The translations under genes were made by a program, and so were the position numbers. 64,000 nt of DNA from Scleromitrula shiraiana (lineage: Eukaryota; Ascomycota; Leotiomycetes; Helotiales; Sclerotiniaceae), in contig JABELC010000003.1 of the NCBI GenBank assembly GCA_028455995.1, positions 2,232,001 to 2,296,000 of the forward strand, given 5' to 3'. Below are positions 34,823-45,928 of this stretch, piece after piece. Numbering within the stretch: position 1 is the stretch's first letter; each line of letters opens with the position of its first letter. The notes beneath the pieces were generated by a model that was given only the letters and a program-made list of their open reading frames with translations, was not told where the DNA came from and did not search any database.

Positions 34823-36587
34823 TCAAGCATCAACCATAGTCCTCCCAATCTCACTCCTCCACCCCTTCGCCCTCTCAAATCCATTAGTCTGTTCCTGAAA
34901 ATCTACCATAGCCTGATAGACTTCATCTTCTGATGTTAAAACGAATGGTCCATATTGGACTACTCTTTGATCGAGCGGCTGACCGGCTACTAGGACTGTT
35001 TTGATGTGAATTAGTGAGTTTATTTTATATATAGAGTGATATAGTAGAACAAGACTGCAATGAGAAGGGGGGGAGGGAATAGGTTAGGTTAGGAGGTGGC
35101 TGGATAAGTGGAAGAAGAGATGTAGTTATGAGAGATGAGGCAGAACATCTAATATTTGATGAACAACCAGGTTGACTTCAAGGTAGACTAATACTTCTAT
35201 AACATTGTGATGAAATATCCATAACATTCAATCACTTGAATGATTCATGCTTCAATATCCCAATCCCAATATCAAATCTCCTAACCCCACAAAACTCGTG
35301 ACCCCCTTTTTTCATTCGGCTGAACTTCCGATTTCGGATAGACTAGCTTTTATCCCTTGCATATCTAGTGCGGGGCATTTTGAAAACTCTTCATTCCACC
35401 GCAGCTTTCCCTTCTTAAACTCTGGTAACAACGTCTGCTTCAACAAAGAACAAGCGTTTGTGGTTTAATGGTAAAATCCATCGTTGCCATCTTGTTGATT
35501 CTTCATTGATTCAATAACAACGTCGATGGGCTCCGGGTTCGATTCCCGGCGAACGCAAAATCTTTTGTTTTTGAAGCTATTCACAGTATTTTTTGAAGGG
35601 AGACTCCATGAGAGTCCCCCCGGTGCCCTGTTTTGGTGGAAAGGGTAGAGAAGGTGTCACTCGAGACTTTCTCAATCCTTCCCTCTACAACCTTTTGTAG
35701 GTATCCATGAATGAAATACACCTAACAAAACAATAATAAAACATAAACGAGAATAGAAAACCTACGAAAGCGTCCATTCTCTTGAGCATTCTCATCTACC
35801 TCAGCATTTATCAAATCCCCCTCCTGTTCAAAAACCACATTATAGTATTCCTCCACCTTTCTCTTCTCCTCCCCACTCCCGAAAAACGTCTTCCCACTCA
35901 AAGTATAAGCAAAAGCATTCCAGCCACTCGGTAAACTCTGTTCAATCTTCCCTCCCGGTTTAATCTCGACATCGAAAATCCAAACAGGCGTATACGCCAA
36001 CTCCTGTACACTATCTGTGCCATGACTTTTTCCAGAAATAATTTTCACATGAACTTTTCCATCATCGATATCTATTTCGGGGATTTCTTTGGCGCGAAGA
36101 TCGCGGTAACGGGGTTCGCATTTCTTGAGATCGGCGGGGAGATCAACCCATAATTGCATACCGATGTTTTCACTTCCATCGGGGTTTTGTCGTGGCATTT
36201 CGGCGTGCATTATTCCTTTTCCTGCCGTCATAAATTGGAGATCTCCTGCTTCGATGGTTCCTGCATTTCCAGCGAAATCTTCATGGTCGACGGCTCCTTG
36301 GAGGAGGTAGGTTATACTTTATAACGGAGAGTGCACGTTAGTATGTCATTATCTAATGAAGCATTGTACATGGAATGGGAGAAATGAATTGTAACTTACG
36401 TTTCTTGACCCCTATGTGGATGATCTGGAAATCCGGACCCAGGTCTAATGCTAAAATGATCCAGCATAAGAAACGGCGAGAGATTTTTCAATTGAGAAGT
36501 GCCAATAGAACGACGAACTTTAGCACCCTTTCCCTCGGCCTGTTCTTTCGCCAGGAAACATTTTTGAATGCCTCTTGGAGTCGACAT
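34823..36587 (-). CDS. Pirin family protein (bicupin)
   Basis: Iron-binding bicupin; relatives act as transcription cofactors or quercetinase-like enzymes, so the role here is open. Three exons (36587-36400, 36316-35766, 34995-34823) close in frame to 303 residues. The start MSTPRGIQKCFLAKEQ matches the family N-terminus. The frame is open upstream to 36872 and includes a hydrophobic stretch (MRLFLLTFSIFIAVL), so a longer membrane-anchored form is possible. Metal ligands are visible: H56 and H58 in DHPHRG, H100 and E102 in IMHAEMP. The second cupin runs through GGKIEQSLPSGWNAFAYTLSG. The last exon is the family C-terminus (LVAGQPLDQRVVQYGPFV ... NGFERAKGW). Intron 2 is 770 nt, far longer than other introns here, and contains a tRNA gene on the opposite strand. 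Without splicing the protein would end about 15 residues after the donor (35722). Confidence 0.92.
35454..35557 (+). tRNA. tRNA-Gly (GCC) with a 33-nt intron
   Basis: A cloverleaf can be drawn by hand. The acceptor stem GCGTTTG pairs with CGAACGC (one G-T pair). The D arm is GTTT-AATGGTA-AAAT. The anticodon stem CATCG (35479-35483) pairs with CGATG (35524-35528). The loop is TTGCCA plus T, with anticodon GCC at 35486-35488. The T arm is CCGGG-TTCGATT-CCCGG, and the discriminator is A. The intron (35490-35522) lies one base 3' of the anticodon, the canonical place, and its TTGTT and AACAA can pair. The internal A and B boxes are present. It sits inside intron 2 of the pirin gene on the other strand. 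Confidence 0.93.
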
Positions 36588-37982
36588 ATTTACTGATTTC
36601 GTTGAGGTGAAAGTTGTATTCAATGGAGGCGAATTCGAAGATATATGATAATTGATATTTAACAATTGAGTAAGACTTTCGATATTGGTAATAATAGACT
36701 CTTTGAAGATGATTGAGAGTACAGCAATAAAGATAGAGAAAGTGAGGAGAAATAGCCTCATTAGGGTATTGTGAGAAGATTTGCAGGGAATAGAAGAATA
36801 GAGGGGGAAGACAATGAAAAGGATCAAAGAATGTTCTTGAAGGGGAAAATAGCTATATGATTTGGTCACCAATTGGGAATTTCTAAACGAAAGAAGGAAC
36901 GAAAAAGAAGAAGGAGAAGAAGCTTGATAATAGATACTGTATGGAGGAGATGCTTTGTGATGGATTTCAATTGCTTATCGTATCTTATCGGATTGCTTAT
37001 GAGAAAGTGAATAAATAAGAAGCCTCGGCTGCAAGGCTATGAGAGCTACTAGCCAATCAAAGAGAGATTTGTCACGGAAGCTTTAGTAAGACTCCATCAT
37101 ATTGTATAATATAATGATTTCAAACTCTTGAATCAGCAATTCGAAATCAGCCTTACCCCACAAAAGTGCCAAGCCAGGAAACTGTGGGCGAAGAAAAACA
37201 TCTAGATTTATTAGCATTGACATCGACATTGACATATAAATCTCTGTCTACAAAATAGGTATCCAACATACACATAATATAAATACCGTGAGAGTAGTTT
37301 CCTTTTCCTCAAAGAAAACTCTACAGATATTGTATTAAAAAGACTTATTCAAGTAGCATACCAATAAGGAGTAAGTCTTTATAACACCAACATTGATTAA
37401 TACATCAAGTCCAATGTACATATATATTTATTGAAAACGGAGCATTATATACAAAGGTAAATTGAAGTATGCAAGATATCATTAGATGAAAAAAATCAAT
37501 TCATCTAATAACAAACATGCCCCATTCAATATCGCAAGGCCATCGAACAGACCACAATGAACCCAGAGAAAGGAAAAGATATGTATGTTGTATATGGTCA
37601 AAGTATTACTGTAAGTAATATGTGAAATAAATGGAAAAAGAGGGATCTCGCTCTGTCTGTAAGCCAGCCCTCATTCATTATCCAATAATCATAAAACGCC
37701 ATTAGATAACAAATCAAATCGATCCCCTAAAGAGAAGTAAAAACCTCCCAAAGAGAAATCCCCCAAGACCGTAAAATTCATCATCACTCATGAATCAAAT
37801 CATCAGTAGAGAAAAAGAAAAACTCCTGCCTATCTAGCAATATAACTCAATTCATTACAACCAATGAATTGCCCAACAGATATGAAAGAGAAAAAATGAA
37901 AAGATAAGAGGAAAAGAAGAGATATAATCACACCTTACTCGAACTATATTACCATATCATTATGAAGAGTGTAGAAGGAAAA
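36588..37982. other. Upstream of pirin and 3' region of the zinc-finger gene
   Basis: No further gene is seen. The first 300 bases can encode the N-terminal extension of pirin (to 36872). Two TTATC/GATA-type sites lie at about 36974-36990 (GCTTATCGTATCTTATCGG). Confidence 0.5.
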
Positions 37983-40028
37983 TCAAAAAGACAAAGAAGA
38001 GTCATAAGGAAAATTTACAGTGTTGACACCAAGTGATTGGTCGTCGAAAGCTTGAGAAAGAGAAGTAGGATCAAAGAATGCCACTGATGGGTCATTCAGA
38101 GAAAAAGGAGAAAAGTCAAAGTTTGTTTGACCTGCATTGAAGTTCATTGATAGATCAATGTTGTCGAAATTCAAGTTGTCGAATGTTTGAGGAGGTGTTG
38201 GGTAGATATCGAGCATGGAAGTTTCGTCGAAAGGATTACCGAAGTTGTTGGTTGCATCGTTGGCGGGTGAGATATCATCAACAATGTTATCATTAGAGTT
38301 TTCGTCATCTTCCTCCTCTTCTTGTTGAACTGTGGGAGAATAGTCTGAGGCTGGCTCTTCCACTTCTTTCATCCAATTTTTCAATTCCACCATCGGTGGC
38401 CAATCTCCACCAGCCTTACCACCGCGTTTTTGAGAATCCTCAACCTTGCTATTCTTAGTTCTGCCCTTAGACTTTGGTTTGAAATGTGCACGTCTAAGAT
38501 GCGCAGCTGCATTATAATATGCGCCGTACTTCTTTTTCTGTTGTGAACATGCCTTGCATTTTGATAATGGTAGCACAGGCTTCTCGTGTCCTTGACCGCT
38601 CGGCGGTTCAATGCAAACCCACTTTTTTACCATCGACTTGTGTTGTCTATCACAATGTCTTCGTAATTCATGTTCACCACGAAAACCCTCGGGGTTCTCG
38701 TCGCATAATTTGCAAAACACACGCTCATGTTTTGGTCGTTGATAAGTACGTTTCTCGATAGCAACTTTATCTTGTGACCCATCTTTTGATTCGAGCCGGG
38801 TCATTGATTGTGATGAATTGACCCGAGACATCAAATGTTCATCATAGCCACCTTTAGGCATCAGTGGTCGTGCAGCGGCCATAATGTTACTGACCTGCAG
38901 CCGCTGCTTGTTGCGAGACGATGAAGACATGGTCGATGAAACACTTTCAATCGATTGTGATTTTTCCATCTTTTCACCAAAAGATGCAGGAAATTGAGAT
39001 TGATCGGTAGTAGGAAAAGAAAGAGAAAATTGAGAAGCATTCCCAACACCACCAGCACCAACAAGTAGTTGAGTCTGTTCCTCGTCTGAACAATGACGAC
39101 TATGATGAGCAGACTGATATTGAGGAGTAATATGATAGGCAGAACCATCAAAATTATTGATGTCCGTAGAAAAAGAATTGTTTGAATCGAATTTCATCAT
39201 TTCAATACTTTCCACCAAAGGCTCATTCAAGAGACTATTTTGTCGACTCATATTACTTGTATGCGTAGTAGCGTCGGTGAGTGTCGCCGTAGTGGGTGGG
39301 CTAGGCATTTGCATATTGAAAGATTGACGCGATAATCGGTTTCGCATAGGCGTAGAGGAATGCATCGCTACAGGTATTGATGTCAAGTCTGTGATACCAT
39401 TACGAGAGAGAAAGTCGCCAGGACTCTCTCCAACTTGTGGAATCTCCAATACTTGTTCTAATTCAGGTCTGTGTTGCGATATGGATCGTTGGATGGGCGC
39501 CGGGATCTGATGAGAGAAGGTGTAAGGACTATACGGTTGATCTTGACCCCAAGCTTCAAAGGCGGGGTTTCCTCGACGGGAGTCGTTATGGCTCTGGAGA
39601 GGAGGAGGCATCGAACCGTTTTGAGTGAACGGAACTTTTCCAGATCTTGTGGAGGTATTGCCGAAGGAGTTCGTTCGCATCATAACTGGTTCCGATTGCT
39701 GAGATATTGTCCTTGCCAACGATGGTGTTTCGCTCCAATCCTAGTCATCATTAGATCCAGTTCAAGGAATGGGACCAAAGAGGGGTTCTCCTACAGAGGA
39801 TGGATTTCGGGACATGGGAGCCCCGTTACTTGACATACTCCGGGTAACATTATATCTTCGCGGAGTTTGTTGCTTGTGGATAGGAGAACGGTGTTGTGGG
39901 AAGGAGTTTGCTGAAGAAGTACGAGAAGTAATTGAAGCGATTTGTGCCTGGATTTCTTCTCGTCGTGCTAAAAGGAACTGAAGTTGATCCTGATCCGCGG
40001 ATGAATTAACCCGTATATGGGACGACAT
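37983..40028 (-). CDS. C2H2-type zinc-finger protein, fungal family with YGAYYNAAAHLRR motif
   Basis: Probable nuclear DNA-binding regulator. Two exons (40028-39795 and 39740-37983) join across a 54-nt intron (GTAGGA ... TCTAATGA ... CTAG), giving 663 residues. The N-terminal part is Ser/Gln-rich and disordered. Finger 1 has C421, C424, H440 and H445 (VFCKLCDENPEGFRGEHELRRH). Finger 2 has C473, C476, H492 and H497 (SKCKACSQQKKKYGAYYNAAAHLRR). The conserved FRGEHELRRH and YGAYYNAAAHLRRAHF define a family found across filamentous ascomycetes. A basic stretch (KPKSKGRTKNSK) follows, then acidic and Asn-rich sequence that could be an activation region. Target genes cannot be inferred. Confidence 0.9.
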
Positions 40029-43000
40029 AGCAGATGTCTATTAGAGTTTTGTTAGGTAATAGCTGTCTCGATAAGAACCTTCAAAATGATGTGTATGATA
40101 GTGGAGAATATGTTTATTCGTTGTAACAAGTGTCTGTAGATTGTCGCCTCACATTGTCAGCAAGCAGTATGATCATCACCATACAGTATTACAGTACCGC
40201 GGTGAGTAATGAAAACCCAAAAACAAAACATTTGATATCCATTCATGACTTACCTATGTGGATAAAGGATAAACAGGGAGGTAACGATGTTACAAAAAAA
40301 GTGAAGCTGGTGATGGTGTTTTCAAGCTCGAATTATCGAGATCAGTCAAGATTATCGAGATTGACGATATCAAAAGATGTAAGGAAGATTAAAGATAGTT
40401 GATGGCATAAAGTAAGGCGAAAACAAAAGATAGATAGAATTATGGAAATGGAAAAGGCAAACTATGTATTGTTTGGATAGGGCGACATCGCTGTCAAGGT
40501 TCTCGTCGGGATATGGCTGACACGGCAGGAACGGATGAATGATTTGGGTGTTGTGAGTATTTATGAGGTGTGTATGGTTGTGTATGGTGTGTATGGCGTG
40601 TATGGTCTGTATGGTCTGTATGGTGTGTATGGTGTGTATGGTGTGTATGGTCTGTATAATCTGTATTGATGTTTCCTACTTTGGGAAAGGATGAAGATTG
40701 AAGTAAAGGTGGGTAAGATGGGTGGGTAGGTTTATGTGGTGGGCTTATTAGTGTAGTGGGTATCCAAGGTTAGTGGATTCACTGGGTTCAACGGGTTTAG
40801 CGGGTTTTGTCACTCACTTTAGTGGATGGTAAGATGATGATTGATCATGATGGCCGATTGATATGGATTGGGAGATATTTTTGATGACGAGATTTCCTAA
40901 AGTAGATTAAAATGTTGGAGAGTTTAAATCCATGGATGTTATTCCTGCATAGTACTTCCGTATTGGTGTGTACAAAAACAAAAGGTTATGCTGAATCATT
41001 GTACAACGCTGTATAGCACTTGAGCGAGCTTACCTAGGCACACAGGTAGGTATTAGTGAGTGACTCTATCTACTATGGGTGTAAGAGGTAAGAGTGTCTG
41101 ATATATGAATAGAGAGATGTTTTAATCTTTTCTTTTTTGGTATGATTTTCATTCTCACTTCCCAATTTGATTGGACTTCTTTGAGATTATTTATTATTAT
41201 CATCAGATTAAATCCAGATTTTTACTCTATTTGGATTAATCTGAAGCTGTAATTCATAATTCATGCTCCAGATGGAATAATTGAAAGTTGCTTGGATCCT
41301 TTTGGAAGCATTAGATAGATGTGTGCCCAGATGGTATGTGCGGTTGGACAAAGCAAGGTATTGGTAACTAAAGGTTACATACATATCGAATTAGAAATGA
41401 CATATTGACATTGGGCTACCGACATTTCAAAGTACCTCAAGTGACAAACTCTCCGAATCTGGTACATATGAAGCTATTCTTACTACAATACAATACCCAA
41501 ATATATCATTGTTGCAACTATTGTTCGCCAGAAATAGCCATATACCTCTTGGAACTGGTATTATACACTTTCCTATTCATTCTCCTTCGTTTTCATTCCT
41601 TTCTCTTCAATACTTATCAAAATCATCCAGTAGTTATCCATCTGAAATAGAAACAAAGATACGGAAGTACAAAGTCTGTTCTCCAAGGCTATACTATACC
41701 TACATACATACATAGCACATATAATAACCCTACCGTTCTGTCAATGAATCCTCACCATACCATACCATTTTCATACACCGAATTATACCCAATTATGTCA
41801 TCAAGTAATGCAAGCCATCAAAATGCATATTCAAAATCCGATGCGATTTTATTTGAGAACCATAGCAAGCATCTCCTCCAGTACATTATTCCAGCACTTT
41901 AACGTATAAATTGCTAATGTAAATTATGCAAAGTTTAGCCGACTATAAACTTTCTACTTTCTACTTCCGTACATATATGTAAGCATTAAAAATTTATCCC
42001 CTCAAAAATTCTAGAAAGAGAGAAAAAGTGAAGCAACCAATTAAATACTTTATTATGAAACTATCTCGATTTCCGACTGGTTGAAAAATGATTGTTTCTT
42101 CAATAATCCTTGATAAAACGCAAACACTAGTTCGCCTCGTACATTGTTTTGTTCATATGATTCGAATATTCGAAACCCTTCATCTTTTCACATCTTCTCA
42201 TATATTTGAGCTTGTAAAACGTGTTCCACCACAGACTCGACACGTACTGGAACTTCTTATACGAACTGGAACCAGCACATCAATTGAATCATCCTGAAAT
42301 GATGAAAGGGGGATAAAATTGTTTCGCCCGGTTCAATACGTAGATGTAGTTGCCTACTTACAGTATCTTCCGGACCTCCTTCATACGTACCGTGCCGTAC
42401 TGTCCTTCAAATAAACCTTGATATATCTCTTCAAATATTCCGCTCCCCGAAAGAAGTCATCACATCCTTCGTTTTTTCTCTCAACTTAGACGGTGGTCAA
42501 CTCTTGCGTTGTAATCCGTGGACCAACCAGAAGTCATAAAGTTGATTGGTAAGATCGTATCGAATTGGCAACACCAATATGATCCTCTCATTTCAATCGG
42601 GCGTCTTTTGACCCATGCATATCAGGCTCTGAGCCAAGCTTAGGTTGATTGATTGCCCGGTTGTAAACCCCACGAATACGTACGCGGCATTTTCCCATTA
42701 TTCCCATTCCCATACCCATCTCCATTCTCGATTCCTTCACCCCATGTTAACCCCCATGCTGTTCTATTAGACGGAGTCATCCCGCACGTAAGTTAGACGT
42801 AAGGTACGAGAAGGCTTTGGGGTAGTAATCACCTGTCAATCAATATCAATATTGATATCGTGGGGCACACAACATCGTGATGCCCAACCTTTTGTTGGCC
42901 TACCATCTTGACTTGGTCTTTCGTACTCTCTTCTCTGCATCATCAATTCCACCCGATGGCCGTCCTTGGAAATTTGGATCAATTTCAGCTGTTTACTTAA

Positions 43001-43709
43001 GAAAGAATAAAAAGGTCCAGACCGTATGAAAGTCTTATGGTTAAACAATCATAATACACAACATGAGGAAGAAGTGATAAGATCTTGTAATTCTTGGAAA
43101 TTTGCCTGGCGAAGAGCCTGACGTGGTTACCCCATCGGCGATGAGCGTAGACATTAAAGATACGTAGACTCGTAAAGGAATTAACAAGTTTGACCCTTGA
43201 CTTGCTTCAAGATCTGAACCAACAACATGGCATATAATTTTCTTACATCATCCAACACTTACTGATCGTCACTTATAATGTGACAACTATGAAGAATATC
43301 AATAGTTCGTCATCATAACTTCTACCCAATCAGAAATGGGAATCATTCAAATTAATGCACGTGATCGTATATATATACGAAAGCTACAACTTCGGGCGAT
43401 TCAACTTTATTTTGTTGCATGTCGCAGCGTTGGCCGGTCAGAGAGTACAATTGTATTTTTCTAGATTTCATCTACGAATAAGCATTCAAATTGTAGGTAT
43501 CACGAAATTTGGGAGATTTTCAAAGTGAATATGATTAGATTGAACTGAGTCATGACAGACATAGTAAGGAAGATACCCGGACAAAGGTAACCCCGATTCC
43601 GATTTATCCTAAGATGATGACAGCTTTATTGTATTGAGATCGCATAATCCGAGCTTCAATATTTATCAATGATTTTATGATATCCTGAATTTCGCAACTG
43701 CCATATGGC
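40029..43709. other. Gene-free interval of 3.7 kb with minisatellite
   Basis: I find no supported gene. Frames up to 90 codons exist but none has an ATG plus a family pattern. The left 1.5 kb is probably the promoter and 5' UTR of the zinc-finger gene, and long 5' regions are common for fungal regulators. The right end is the Yos9 promoter. A short palindrome CGTATATATATACG lies near 43367-43380. Confidence 0.5.
40569..40657. repeat. 10-bp minisatellite (GTGTATGGTx)n
   Basis: Nine or so units of the type TGTGTATGG / TCTGTATGG follow each other without interruption in the promoter region of the zinc-finger gene. Confidence 0.85.
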
Positions 43710-45233
43710 ATGATGCGTCAATTTATTCCAGCCTTGTTGGCTATTGTCCCAATAGCATTAGCAAGTCAAAGCGTATTCAGTGTACATGATGACTTGCTTG
43801 CATTTCCTCAAGTATGCGCCACCGTTACCAACAACCTTCAAATTGTATCGTATGCTCACAAAATATAGTACAATGTAATCTTCTCGGACTCTCTTCTATC
43901 CGATACGGAAGCAAATGCAATTCTTAACCAACCATCATCACCAATTCACGATCCACCCCAATCGTCCGATACTAAAAGCATTGCATCATCTCAACATCCA
44001 CTTAAGGACTCTCACCCTCAAGACGACTTCGATCAATCAGCACAAACCCATGAATTAATGTGGCTACATGGCGAACGTTATCTTTGCACGATCCCCATTG
44101 TCTCACTTCCTCCACGTAACGAAACTTCCGAAGCAGAAGCTCGCGCGGCGGAACAAAAGGAACTCGCTCGAGCCACTGATCGTGGTTGGGAATTATTACA
44201 AGATCTAGAAGGAAATTGTTTGTATTTCGTGTCAGGATGGTGGTCTTATTCCTTTTGCTACAACAACGCAATCACCCAATTCCATCAACTACCTCCACAA
44301 CCCGGAAAACATCCCTTCCCGCCGCAACGCGATCCATCGACCCAAGAATTCGTATTAGGAAAAGCCAAAACCATAAAAAGCAAAAGTAGAGAAGATGAAT
44401 GGGGTAATCAGATTGAAGCCCACAAAATATCCAAAAGTGGAGAGCCACAGAAGACTGAACTACAAGTGAAGGGCGACACTCGTTATCTAGTCCAAAAAAT
44501 GGAGGGCGGTACAACTTGCGATCTTACCGGTAAACCACGACAAGTAGAAGTGCAGTTTCATTGCAATCCTCACGTCTCTGATCGTATTGGATATATTAAG
44601 GAAATCACGACTTGCGCATACGTAATGGTTGTCTATACACCACGACTTTGCAACGATGTCGCATTTTTACCTCCCAAAGAAACTAAAGCGAACTCTATCA
44701 TATGCAAACCCGTTGTACCAGAAGACCAAATCCCATTCCTCAGCGAACTGAAATCTCTCGAGGCCGACTTAGACGCCGCTACTTCTAAGGATGTCAAAAA
44801 GCCTATTAATATTGGTGGTATTACCCTTGGAGCAGGTGAATTCATTGGCAAAGAAGGTCAAAGAATGCCGATTCCTCCTAATTTTGGTAAAGATGACGAG
44901 ATCAGAACGGAGATCATAGCAAGGGCAAAAAGTCAAGCGGAGGGAGGACAGGTAGAAGTCGTGAGCGATGCAAAGCTTAACAAAATGGATCTAGATCCTA
45001 AGATGATTGAGAAGTTGAAGGAGGAAGTGCAGGCCTTGGCACAGGAGAGAGGGTGGGAAATCAAGGTTGTGGATGCACCAGGTGTAGGAAGGGAAATCTT
45101 GGGAATAGTAGAAGGTGACGACGACGATGATGATGTTCCGGAGCAAGGAAAAGCAGATTCAGCAAATGCGGATGGTGGAGACGAGGAGGAGGATGTAGAG
45201 GGAAGCCAGGAGATCTTCAAAGACGAATTATGA
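43710..45233 (+). CDS. yos9: ER lectin Yos9/OS-9 (ER-associated degradation)
   Basis: Lumenal lectin that reads trimmed N-glycans on misfolded glycoproteins and passes them to the Hrd1 ubiquitin-ligase complex. Exon 1 (43710-43811) carries the signal peptide (MMRQFIPALLAIVPIALA) and the family start VHDDLLAFPQ. A 57-nt intron leads to exon 2 (43869-45233). Total 488 residues. The MRH lectin domain spans about residues 151-295: CLYFVSGWWSYSFC, then ITQFH, later RQVEVQFHC and KEITTCAYV, with the expected sugar-binding Q, R, E and Y. The C-terminal third is acidic and ends in KDEL, the ER-retention signal. A second ATG directly follows the first. Confidence 0.95.
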
Positions 45234-45928
45234 GAATAGCTGTGCTTATTCTGGCGTTTTTCTTGAGGTCCTTTATAATTTAGGAAATAGATCTATTCAT
45301 GATTTTTTACGTCTTACAAATTTGGTTTAAATCTTGAGCCAAGCGGTTCTCTGAAAATATCTATATTAACGGTCGTTATTGTCAAGATGTGAAATTAGAA
45401 CCACTATAGAACGGAAAATTCAGCATTCACATGTCAAATCAATGGGGTAATTCGATTATACTGAAACGCTCTATGCATGGCAAATCTCCTTACATCAATG
45501 GAGATCTATCAATTTGTCCTGAATCTCATCTACTTTTAGAAAAACGTGGCTATGTATAATACCAAGGCGGAACTATTCGCATGCCAATAATCACTTTGAT
45601 AATTTTGAACATTTGAGGTATTGATTAAACTGCCAGGCTATAAACGCCCTATGACGAGATCCACGAAGCTAGACTTAGTTTAAGCTCTAAGAACGTGACT
45701 ACCGGTAGTTTCGAACTACCATCAACAACAAGACCAATGATAGGCCAGCCAAGGCTCATCAAGAAAGTATAACAACTCCACACCTTGGAATACCTAGGCA
45801 TACGTAAACAATCCCATCACGACTCAAACCTACCAGAACATGAATCACTGTCTATTAAACCACCCCCCACCCCCCCACCCCATCTTCCCCATGCATCCCA
45901 ATCCCAATCCCCACTCAATGAACCAAAC
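45234..45928. other. Intergenic region upstream of noxC
   Basis: No gene is seen. The frame of the oxidase is open back to about 45785 without an ATG. A GGTAGTTTCGAACTACC hairpin at 45704-45720 resembles a tRNA T-arm, but no cloverleaf can be completed. Confidence 0.45.

Noticed and set aside
45690..45740. tRNA-like T-arm (GGTAGTTTCGAACTACC)
   Set aside because: No matching acceptor or anticodon stems could be found on either strand at the right distance.
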